A stretch of DNA of 8,798 bases. It comes from Oscillospiraceae bacterium. GTDB taxonomy: Bacteria; Bacillota; Clostridia; Oscillospirales; Ruminococcaceae. Position numbers and translations under genes: made by a program. The notes below the pieces were generated by a model. The model was given only the letters and a program-made list of their open reading frames with translations. It was not told where the DNA came from and searched no databases. Position 1 is the first letter of the stretch; every line of letters begins with the position of its first letter. The DNA is taken from NCBI GenBank assembly GCA_017828935.1, contig JAGAUG010000058.1, forward strand, positions 1 through 8,798, given 5' to 3'. This document shows, piece after piece, positions 1-5,737 of this stretch.

Positions 1-75
1 CCCCCCCGTACCAAATTTTGGTAAATTAAAATTTAAATTATTTTTTAAATTATTTAATTTTTTTATAAAATACAT
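1..75 (-). CDS. Start of an unidentified gene, cut off by the window edge
   Basis: An open frame starts at ATG (75-73) and runs to the left edge without a stop, giving 25 codons. The peptide begins MYFIKKLNNLKNN, is rich in Lys and Asn, and ends in PKFGTGG at the edge. It is a gene start rather than a chance frame because AGGAGG (89-84) lies 8 bases ahead of the ATG and a consensus promoter lies at 148-120, with a terminator of the previous unit further upstream. The last codons visible are made of a run of seven G on the coding strand, odd in such A+T-rich DNA. The product cannot be named from this fragment; no signal peptide or domain is visible. That it is a gene start is well supported; its function is unknown. 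Confidence 0.75.
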   Translation of the reverse strand, partial: MYFIKKLNNLKNNLNFNLPKFGTGG

Positions 76-119
76 AAAAATTTCCTCCTAATAAAACAAA
101 AAATATGTTTTTTTATTAT

Positions 120-148
120 ATTATAATATATTTTTTGCTGCAAGTCAA
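120..148 (-). promoter_or_regulatory. Sigma-A promoter of the gene at the left edge
   Basis: On the minus strand TTGACT (148-143) and TATAAT (125-120) are separated by exactly 17 bases. Transcription would start near 113, giving a leader of about 38 bases that contains the AGGAGG at 89-84. A second TATAAT-like box at 120-115 overlaps the first but gives a spacing of 22, so it is less likely. Confidence 0.85.
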
Positions 149-194
149 GTGTTTTTATAAAAAATTTTTTAGTAAATTTTTAGATTTAAAATCT

Positions 195-222
195 AAAAAA
201 TCGTCCCTAAAACTAGAGACGA
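195..222 (-). terminator. Rho-independent terminator after the PPTase gene
   Basis: On the minus strand TCGTCTCTA (222-214) pairs with TAGGGACGA (209-201) around a GTTT loop. The stem is nine pairs with one G-T, followed at once by six T (200-195). It lies 13 bases past the PPTase stop and closes the rluA-family/PPTase unit before the next promoter. Confidence 0.9.
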
Positions 223-235
223 CTAATATTTATTA

Positions 236-880
236 TTAAAAACCAAAATTTTTTATTTTTTTTATTTGAAGATCTTTATCTTTTCCGCAACAAGATAATA
301 TATAGTTATCTAAATCTATATATCTAAAATATAAAGACTTATCTTCGCCTTTATTATTTTCTAATATTAATTTTATTTTTTCTAAATTATTAAAATCAAA
401 TTCAAACGAATTTAATTTTAGTGTTAAACCAACACCTTTGAATTTTAAATAACTTTCTTTTAGAGTCCAAACTATATAAAATCTATTAATTATTTTTATA
501 TTATTATTATCTAAAAATATAAAGTCTTTTTCTTTTTTAGTAAAATATCGATCTATTATTTTTAAATTACGATTAGAAATTTTTTCGATATCAACCCCAA
601 CTTCGCTACTTGAAACCGCTACAACAACTTTCTCGTGGCTGTGGGAAATATTAAAATAAAGCTGATTATTAATTAAAAACGGTTTTCCGTGTTTATTTTT
701 TTTAAATAAATATTTAGAATCCAAATTTTGGGATTCTAAATATTTTATAATAAAACTCCAAGCAACTAAACTTTGTTTTTTATTATAATTTATTTTTATA
801 TTTATTTTTTTTTTAATAAAACAAATATATTTTTTAAAATCTATATTGTCTGGTATATCTATTATATATACTGTCGTCAC
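236..880 (-). CDS. Sfp-type 4'-phosphopantetheinyl transferase
   Basis: The enzyme moves 4'-phosphopantetheine from coenzyme A onto a conserved serine of carrier proteins such as acyl carrier protein. In 214-residue numbering the family marks appear in order: NKHGKPF (62-68), FNISHS (76-81), VGVDIEKI (94-101, Asp97 and Glu99 as Mg ligands) and WTLKES (138-143, Lys141 and Glu142), then KFKGVGL. The length is usual for the family. I place the start at GTG (880-878): GGAG at 891-888 sits 7 bases ahead of it. The longer frame would begin at TTG 892, whose own bases overlap that GGAG. The gene follows the pseudouridine synthase by 18 bases and is probably co-transcribed with it. No polyketide or peptide synthase gene lies nearby, so it may serve fatty-acid acyl carrier protein; that is inference. 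The family call is firm, the substrate is not. Confidence 0.88.
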   Translation of the reverse strand: MTTVYIIDIPDNIDFKKYICFIKKKINIKINYNKKQSLVAWSFIIKYLESQNLDSKYLFKKNKHGKPFLINNQLYFNISHSHEKVVVAVSSSEVGVDIEKISNRNLKIIDRYFTKKEKDFIFLDNNNIKIINRFYIVWTLKESYLKFKGVGLTLKLNSFEFDFNNLEKIKLILENNKGEDKSLYFRYIDLDNYILSCCGKDKDLQIKKIKNFGF

Positions 881-898
881 AAAAAACTCCAAATTAAT

Positions 899-1852
899 TT
901 AATTAATTATATTAAATATATTATTTCTCGCGTCTTTTATTTCAAACGACCTGTTTTTTAAATAATTTAAAACCCCAGCGTCGGTTTTAAAATCAAAAGT
1001 TAATTTATAAGAAACCAAAGCCTGGTGTTTTAAATTATAATCTTGATTGATCTTCGCTGTCCCATATTTTGTGTCGCCAACTAATGGATGATTTATATAC
1101 GCCATATGAGCTCTAATTTGATGTGTTCTTCCTGTTAAAAGCTCTATTTCTAATAACGATATATTATCAATAACTTTAAGAACTTTATATTTCGTTAATA
1201 TTATTTTCGAGTCTTGTCTTGGCGTCTGAAAAACATAAACTCTATTTTCAGATTCGTTTTTAATCAAATAATTTTTTAAAATACCTGATTTGTTTTTTAA
1301 AACGCCATGTACAAGACAAAGATAATATTTTTTTATTTCTCTGTCTTTGAATTTCTGATTTAAGATTCTTAAAGCTTCTGAATTTTTAGCTGCAATTACT
1401 AGACCTTGTGTGTTTCTGTCTAGCCTATGTACTAAAGCTGGCGCGAAGCTCATTTCTAAATTAATATCATATTCTTTTTTATCATAAAGATATTTTTTAA
1501 TTCTATTAATAAGAGTATCGACTTTTTGATTCTCGTCCTCGTGAACTAATAAACCCGCTGGCTTATTAATTAATAATATATTTTCGTCTTCAAAAATAAT
1601 TTCTAAATCAGAGCAAGCCGATAAAAAATTAATATCAGGATCGTCTATTAAAAATTCGTCGTTAATATATAAGCTTAGAATATCTCCAACAACTAATTTA
1701 TCAGAAGCCTCACATCTTTTATTATTAATTTTAATTCTTTTTTTTCTAATCGACTTATATATAATCGAAACCGGCAAGTTCGGAAAAGACTTAGTTAAAA
1801 ACTTATCTAACCGTTGTCCTTCGTCGTTTTTTTTAATTACAATCGACTTCAT
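899..1852 (-). CDS. RluA-family 23S rRNA pseudouridine synthase with S4 domain
   Basis: The enzyme turns specific uridines of RNA, most likely 23S rRNA, into pseudouridine. The 317 residues begin with an S4 RNA-binding domain (about 1-65, QRLDKFL motif). A catalytic domain follows from about 84: INKPAGLLVHED (95-106), HRLDRNTQG (142-150, Asp145 the expected nucleophile), GRTHQIRAHM (241-250) and HPLVGDTKYG (255-264). Length and layout fit the RluC/RluD branch; the exact target cannot be read from sequence. The ATG at 1852 has only a weak purine-rich stretch ahead (GAAAGAAAAAAACT) and no clear Shine-Dalgarno. No convincing promoter was found in the 108 bases after the permease gene, so it may be read through from the ABC operon. 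The PPTase gene follows closely. Confidence 0.92.
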   Translation of the reverse strand: MKSIVIKKNDEGQRLDKFLTKSFPNLPVSIIYKSIRKKRIKINNKRCEASDKLVVGDILSLYINDEFLIDDPDINFLSACSDLEIIFEDENILLINKPAGLLVHEDENQKVDTLINRIKKYLYDKKEYDINLEMSFAPALVHRLDRNTQGLVIAAKNSEALRILNQKFKDREIKKYYLCLVHGVLKNKSGILKNYLIKNESENRVYVFQTPRQDSKIILTKYKVLKVIDNISLLEIELLTGRTHQIRAHMAYINHPLVGDTKYGTAKINQDYNLKHQALVSYKLTFDFKTDAGVLNYLKNRSFEIKDARNNIFNIIN

Positions 1853-1893
1853 AGTTTTTTTCTTTCTTATTATATAAATAATTCTTAATAATT

Positions 1894-1988
1894 AAAATTA
1901 TATTTTATTAATCAACTTCAAGTTTTTTTATAATAACTTAAATTAAAAAATTATATTTTATTAATCAACTTCAAGTTTTTTATTAATA
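1894..1988. repeat. Direct repeat copying the 3' end of the permease gene
   Basis: The 35 bases at 1894-1928 are identical to those at 1947-1981. Extending both copies to 1935 and 1988 keeps 40 of 42 bases. The offset is 53 bases. The right copy carries the real end of the permease gene (codons for KKLEVD and stop). The left copy, 53 bases downstream in the gene's direction, carries the same codons and stop as an untranslated relic. The 18 bases between the copies match the bases beyond the left copy only at CTTAA and a few scattered positions. This looks like a tandem duplication whose spacer has diverged. Confidence 0.9.
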
Positions 1989-2740
1989 GTATGTAATAAT
2001 AATATATAATATATAATCCCGAATACGATACATACAGATCCAGAAATTAAAAAATTAACTGCCATCGTGTGTTCTAAACAATCTAGATCAAAATAATTTT
2101 GACAAAATTTTAAAAATTCACTGATAACTTTATTTTGAAAATAAAATATTACAATATAAGCAAGAACCCCCATCATCAGCGGTCGATGTTTTAAAACACT
2201 TGTATTGACAACAGAAATACATAAATAAATCAAAAACAGACCTGAAAATACTCCACAAATTGAGGTAAATATACACGAAAATGTACTAAACCCATCAGAA
2301 AAAAACATTTTTTGTATATCTCTTATCCAGTTAACCAAACTATCTTTTCCGCTCCAAACGTATATCCACAACATCGCAGATAAGCCAGATAACACCAATA
2401 TAATTACCGACCAAACTGTTGAAATAATTAGATTACTCCAAATATGATAATATCTTTTAACTGGCAACGAATATGTTAGATAACTTTCGCTTGAAACACA
2501 TTTGTTGTTAAATACTTTTGTTATCATAACGATAGTACCAAAAACCGCAATTATTAAAAACATAACAGCAATTGCTATCAAAAAAGTTTTAACAATTTTT
2601 AAACTCTCACTCTCTTTTAGGCTCAAAACTAGACCTTTAGAAGATAACATTAAGATATTTGCCAATAATACACTCATCACAACCATAAAAAAACTTCGGC
2701 TATGATATTTAAAATCTGTCTTAACTAATTTTAAAAACAT
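1961..2740 (-). CDS. ABC-2-like transporter membrane subunit (permease)
   Basis: This is a 259-residue integral membrane protein with six likely membrane helices (about 17-35, 50-76, 103-128, 153-178, 187-203 and 228-250). Between the second and third helices lies SYLTYSLPVKRYYHIWSNLI (86-105), a stretch typical of ABC-2-type permeases encoded with GntR/YtrA regulators. The start ATG (2740-2738) overlaps the end of the ATPase gene by 10 bases and has GGGAGG 7 bases ahead, so translation of the two is probably coupled. The protein should dimerise and form the channel driven by the ATPase. The substrate is unknown; relatives are tied to cell-envelope stress or antibiotic export, which is only a family-level hint. 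The stop lies inside a direct repeat. Confidence 0.85.
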   Translation of the reverse strand: MFLKLVKTDFKYHSRSFFMVVMSVLLANILMLSSKGLVLSLKESESLKIVKTFLIAIAVMFLIIAVFGTIVMITKVFNNKCVSSESYLTYSLPVKRYYHIWSNLIISTVWSVIILVLSGLSAMLWIYVWSGKDSLVNWIRDIQKMFFSDGFSTFSCIFTSICGVFSGLFLIYLCISVVNTSVLKHRPLMMGVLAYIVIFYFQNKVISEFLKFCQNYFDLDCLEHTMAVNFLISGSVCIVFGIIYYILLLHTINKKLEVD

Positions 2741-3459
2741 TTAAATTCCTCCCTAAATAACTCATCGACCGATTTATTATATTTTTCTCTTATTTCGTCA
2801 ACTTCTTCAAATAAAACAATCTTACCTTGTTTTATAAAAATAACACTATCAAAAACTTTCTCGACATCTTCTATAAGATGAGTTGAAATTAAAACCGTTC
2901 CCTCTGGATTATAATTTTTTATTATAGTATCTAAAATATAATCTCTCGTCGCCGGGTCAACCCCTCCGAGTGGTTCATCTAAGACATAAAGCAACGCATC
3001 TCTTGACATAACTAAACTAAGTTGAAGCCTTTCAATCATTCCCTTGGACATCGTTACTATCTTTTGTTTCGTATCAACACCTAAAGAATCTAACATACTC
3101 ATCATTTTATCTTCTTTAAAGTCTTTATAAAAATCTTTAAATATTTTTATAACGTCAACAGGCCTCATCCACTTAGCAAAATAAGGCTTATCCGGTAAGT
3201 AAGAAACTATTTTTTTTGTTTCAACACCTATTTCTTTTTTGTTAATAAAAACTTCGCCCTGATAATTACAAATTACTCCTGACAAAACTTTCATCAAAGT
3301 TGTCTTTCCGCTTCCGTTAGGCCCAAGTAATCCAACAATCTTACCCTTAGGAATTTGAATCGAAATATCATCTAAAGCTATTTTTTTTCTATATTTTTTT
3401 GTTAAACTATTTATTTCGATTATATTATTATTCGACTCTATAACGTTTAAATCTTTCAC
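2731..3459 (-). CDS. ABC transporter ATP-binding protein (YtrB/BcrA-like)
   Basis: This is the 242-residue ATPase partner of the permease encoded directly after it. Visible motifs are Walker A GPNGSGKT (46-53), a signature-like MSKGM (137-141) in place of LSGGQ, Walker B LLYVLDEP (156-163), D-loop GGVD (165-168) and switch His194 in STH. Where many ABC ATPases have the Q-loop glutamine, this one reads YLPDKP (87-92); a P-D pair here is, as I recall, common in GntR-linked exporters. The start is GTG (3459-3457), with AGGAGG 9 bases ahead. It lies 32 bases after the GntR gene in the same transcript and overlaps the permease start, so the three genes form one regulated unit. Export of a toxic or envelope-active compound is the likely role; the substrate cannot be told. 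Confidence 0.92.
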   Translation of the reverse strand: MKDLNVIESNNNIIEINSLTKKYRKKIALDDISIQIPKGKIVGLLGPNGSGKTTLMKVLSGVICNYQGEVFINKKEIGVETKKIVSYLPDKPYFAKWMRPVDVIKIFKDFYKDFKEDKMMSMLDSLGVDTKQKIVTMSKGMIERLQLSLVMSRDALLYVLDEPLGGVDPATRDYILDTIIKNYNPEGTVLISTHLIEDVEKVFDSVIFIKQGKIVLFEEVDEIREKYNKSVDELFREEFKCF

Positions 3460-3491
3460 TTATTAAATCCTCCTATTTAAATTAAATAAAT

Positions 3492-3839
3492 TTATATTAA
3501 ATTTTTTATTTCTGAAATATCATAGCCAATTTCTTTCATATCTTTTATAAAACAATCTATTTTCTCTCGCGCTATCTTTTGTCTTGTTGTTTTTATTAAC
3601 TCAACATCTTGAGTTACAAACTTTCCGTTAGTTCTTTCTGTAAAAATAAGTCCTTGTTCTTCAAGTTTCATCAACGACTTTTGAACAGTGTTCGGCGTAA
3701 CACCAAATTCTTCAGAAATTTCTCTTATCGACAATAACTTTTGACCCGGAACAATCTTATTAGAAACAATTTCTAGTTTAATTATATTCATAATCTGTAC
3801 ATAAATCGGTATATCATTATCAAACTCATATTTTATCAA
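3492..3839 (-). CDS. GntR-family repressor, YtrA type
   Basis: This short transcription factor of 115 residues has a GntR winged helix-turn-helix (about 10-78; recognition region near SIREISEEFGVTPNTVQKSL, 37-56). A short helical tail (80-115) follows, instead of the large ligand-binding domain of FadR or HutC types. That is the YtrA architecture, usually found as the first gene of an ABC operon. The start is TTG (3839-3837): AGGAGG at 3855-3850 lies 10 bases ahead, the frame has no better start, and the N-terminus MIKYEFDNDIPIYVQ matches the family. The promoter just upstream is overlapped by a long inverted repeat, so it probably represses itself and the two ABC genes until an inducer, likely the transported compound, relieves it. 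Confidence 0.93.
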   Translation of the reverse strand: MIKYEFDNDIPIYVQIMNIIKLEIVSNKIVPGQKLLSIREISEEFGVTPNTVQKSLMKLEEQGLIFTERTNGKFVTQDVELIKTTRQKIAREKIDCFIKDMKEIGYDISEIKNLI

Positions 3840-3861
3840 CTTTAATAATCCTCCTAACTAT

Positions 3862-3897
3862 TTATTATATTATTGTATCACAACAATAATATAATAA
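3862..3897. promoter_or_regulatory. Inverted repeat, probable operator for the GntR repressor
   Basis: The arms are 15 bases and perfectly complementary (3862-3876 and 3883-3897) around a 6-base centre. Near the centre the minus strand reads GT-TGTGAT-AC, which fits the general GT/AC pattern of GntR-family sites. The repeat covers the -10 box (3896-3891) and the expected transcription start near 3884, so a bound dimer would block the polymerase. It could instead form an RNA hairpin in the leader, but no T-run follows. Confidence 0.75.
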
Positions 3898-3919
3898 CAC
3901 AACAAAAACAAATTGTCAA
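3891..3919 (-). promoter_or_regulatory. Promoter of the GntR-ABC operon
   Basis: On the minus strand a consensus TTGACA (3919-3914) is 17 bases from TATTAT (3896-3891), which is preceded by TGT as an extended -10. Without a repressor this would be a strong sigma-A promoter. It is the only good promoter between the OppF-like gene and the GntR gene. Confidence 0.88.
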
Positions 3920-3944
3920 TAGCATTTTCAAATTTTTTATTTTT

Positions 3945-4757
3945 TTAATTTTTCGAAAGATTTTTAAACGAACTTATCAGCTGCTTCGTATAATCTTTTT
4001 TTGGGAAATCATAAATTTTTTTTGATTCGCCTATTTCAACTATTTTACCCATATTCATTACTGCAATGTTATCCGAAATTTCTTTTACTAACCCGATATT
4101 ATGAGATATAAACAAATATGTAAGATCCATTTTTTTTTGTATTTTTTTTATTATGTTTATTATTTTATCTTGGACTATTACGTCTAAAGCCGAAGTCGCT
4201 TCATCAAAAATAATAAACTTGGGTTCAACAGCTAAGCTTCGCGCTATCGCGACTCTTTGACACTCTCCTCCTGAGAGCTCAGACGGATATTTATATTTTA
4301 TCTTTTGATCTAACCCAACAAGATCTATTAATTCAGAAATACGTTCTTTTTTTTCTAGCTTATTAATATTTTTAAATTTAAAACAAGAAAGCGTCTCTAA
4401 TAAAATCGTCTCAACTGTCATAAGATTATTTAAAGACAAATACGGATTTTGAAAAACAATTTGTAAATCAGTCCTGATTTTTTTTAAGTCTTTATTAGAA
4501 ATCAAAAAAAGATCTTGATCTTTATAAAATACGTTCCCAAAAGAAGGTTTAATAAGCCTCATCAAAATCCTTCCCAGCGTCGACTTCCCCGATCCGCTCG
4601 CGCCGACTAACCCAAGAGTTTGACCTTTATATATATTAAAACTAACGTCACTTATAGCCGAAAAAATATTTAAGCAAAATTTATAATTATTATAATTACT
4701 AAAATTTTTAGTTATATTCTCAACTCTAATTAAAGGCTCTATTTCGTAATTCGCCAT
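3945..4757 (-). CDS. Orphan oligopeptide/dipeptide ABC ATPase (OppF/DppF-like)
   Basis: This is an ATP-binding subunit of the oligopeptide/dipeptide importer class. In 270-residue numbering: Walker A GASGSGKST (52-60), Q-loop FQNP (102-105), signature LSGGECQR (161-168), Walker B FIIFDEA (181-187), D-loop SALD (189-192) and switch His219. The tail KKIYDFPKKDYTKQLISS matches the start of the Opp C-terminal region, but the protein ends soon after, so that region is short. I choose ATG 4757-4755 over the adjoining TTG 4760 because AGGAG (4767-4763) is 5 bases from the ATG and only 2 from the TTG. No OppA, B, C or D gene is next to it, so partners must be encoded elsewhere or it has another job. 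It follows the glycosylase gene by 41 bases and probably shares its transcript. No terminator is evident after it. Confidence 0.88.
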   Translation of the reverse strand: MANYEIEPLIRVENITKNFSNYNNYKFCLNIFSAISDVSFNIYKGQTLGLVGASGSGKSTLGRILMRLIKPSFGNVFYKDQDLFLISNKDLKKIRTDLQIVFQNPYLSLNNLMTVETILLETLSCFKFKNINKLEKKERISELIDLVGLDQKIKYKYPSELSGGECQRVAIARSLAVEPKFIIFDEATSALDVIVQDKIINIIKKIQKKMDLTYLFISHNIGLVKEISDNIAVMNMGKIVEIGESKKIYDFPKKDYTKQLISSFKNLSKN

Positions 4758-4798
4758 CAAAACTCCTATTTATAGATTTATAAAACTTAATTAATTTT

Positions 4799-5632
4799 TT
4801 ATAATCTATTATTATTTCTTACGTAATAATAAATATATTGCTGTACAATACCTAAATATTCTTTTTTTATTTTAGGTAGACCATCTTGAAAAAATTTATT
4901 AATCGTCTTTTTAATCCAAGTATCCGTCGGGAAGCTATCTGTTTTTGAAAAACCATATAACAAAACACAGTCTGCTACTTTCGGTCCAACACCTTTTATT
5001 TTCATAAGCTCTCGTCTCGCTTCGTCGATATTTAGCTCATATAAATTTTCTAAGATAATTTCTTTGTTTTTTATTTTTAAAATAGCATCTAAAATATATT
5101 TATCTCTAAACCCACACTTAAGATCATCTAGATCTCCTATAGAAATATTTTTTATATCGTCTATCTTTGGAAACTCAAAATAATTATCTATTATTTTCTT
5201 CCCGAATTTTTCACAAAATCTCTCTATTATTTTTTTTATTCTTGATATATTATTATTTTGACTAATTATAAACGAAATCAAAACTTCCCAAGGATCTTGT
5301 TTTAAAATCCTGATTCCTGAACTATATTTCGTTGCTTCGTTAATAAAATATAAATCTAACAAACTATTATTTATAATTTCGTAGTCTGTATCTAGATCAA
5401 AATATCTTATTATTTTGTTTTTATATTCTGTAACTAATAGATTTTTAAATATAATTTTATTATTTTCTTGATATACAGTTATAACGCTATTTCCAACAAC
5501 TCCAATATAACTTCCGTCGTCTTGTTGATTCCATCTAAAACATTGACCAGATTCAAAAGTTTTTATAATATCAAAATTATTATAGTCCGAAATAATAATA
5601 TCTTGATTATATTGTTTTATATTAATACTCAT
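4799..5632 (-). CDS. ogg: 8-oxoguanine DNA glycosylase / AP lyase (OGG1-like)
   Basis: This base-excision repair enzyme removes 8-oxoguanine from DNA and can nick at the abasic site. Its 277 residues match the eukaryotic-type OGG family common in clostridia. They show SGQCFRW (28-34) in the N-terminal domain, FIISQNNNISRI (121-132), and the helix-hairpin-helix with KGVGPKVADC (213-222), where Lys218 matches the Schiff-base lysine (human Lys249). TDSFPTDTW (231-239) follows, with Asp237 matching the catalytic aspartate (human Asp268). The ATG at 5632 has no recognisable Shine-Dalgarno; the leader is only A and T. A terminator-like hairpin lies just upstream and no strong promoter fits between them, so expression may depend on leak-through from ftsZ or on a weak promoter within the hairpin region. 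The OppF-like gene follows. Confidence 0.93.
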   Translation of the reverse strand: MSINIKQYNQDIIISDYNNFDIIKTFESGQCFRWNQQDDGSYIGVVGNSVITVYQENNKIIFKNLLVTEYKNKIIRYFDLDTDYEIINNSLLDLYFINEATKYSSGIRILKQDPWEVLISFIISQNNNISRIKKIIERFCEKFGKKIIDNYFEFPKIDDIKNISIGDLDDLKCGFRDKYILDAILKIKNKEIILENLYELNIDEARRELMKIKGVGPKVADCVLLYGFSKTDSFPTDTWIKKTINKFFQDGLPKIKKEYLGIVQQYIYYYVRNNNRL

Positions 5633-5661
5633 ATTTTTTAAATTTAAAAATTTTATTTTTC

Positions 5662-5718
5662 AAAAAAATAAAACTCTGTAGTTCTTAGCTCAACACCCAG
5701 CTTAACAAACCGCAGAAT
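5662..5718 (-). terminator. Long imperfect hairpin with T-run after ftsZ
   Basis: On the minus strand 5718-5673 folds into a long stem with an 8-base loop (GGGTGTTG). The base is ATTCTG/CAGAGT, then a C-A mismatch, GGTTT/GAACT with G-T pairs, and an upper stem TTA/TAA and GCT/AGC, with single-base bulges. TTTATTTTTTT (5672-5662) follows, the layout of an intrinsic terminator. It is longer and more broken than usual and is the only G+C-richer patch in this gap, so another role is possible. Confidence 0.7.
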
Positions 5719-5737
5719 CTTATTCAACACAAAAATA

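Noticed and set aside
9..23. Short palindrome TACCAAATTTTGGTA
   Set aside because: It lies inside the coding region of the edge gene, has only 7-base arms, and such short palindromes are expected by chance in A+T-rich DNA.
181..195. Inverted repeat TAGATTTAAAATCTA beside the PPTase terminator
   Set aside because: It is a short, almost all A/T palindrome directly past the terminator T-run, with no independent sign of function.
773..961. A 62-codon plus-strand open frame
   Set aside because: It is antisense to the PPTase and pseudouridine synthase genes, consists mostly of Ile, Phe, Tyr and Lys from A+T-rich DNA, and has no ribosome binding site.
1853..1960. TATAAT boxes ahead of the pseudouridine synthase gene
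   Set aside because: TATAAT occurs in the repeated sequence, but the TTGAAG before it is only 13 bases away and the correct distance holds no -35-like box, so no promoter is called.
2502..2705. A 67-codon plus-strand frame
   Set aside because: It is antisense to the membrane helices of the permease; no Shine-Dalgarno or promoter supports it.
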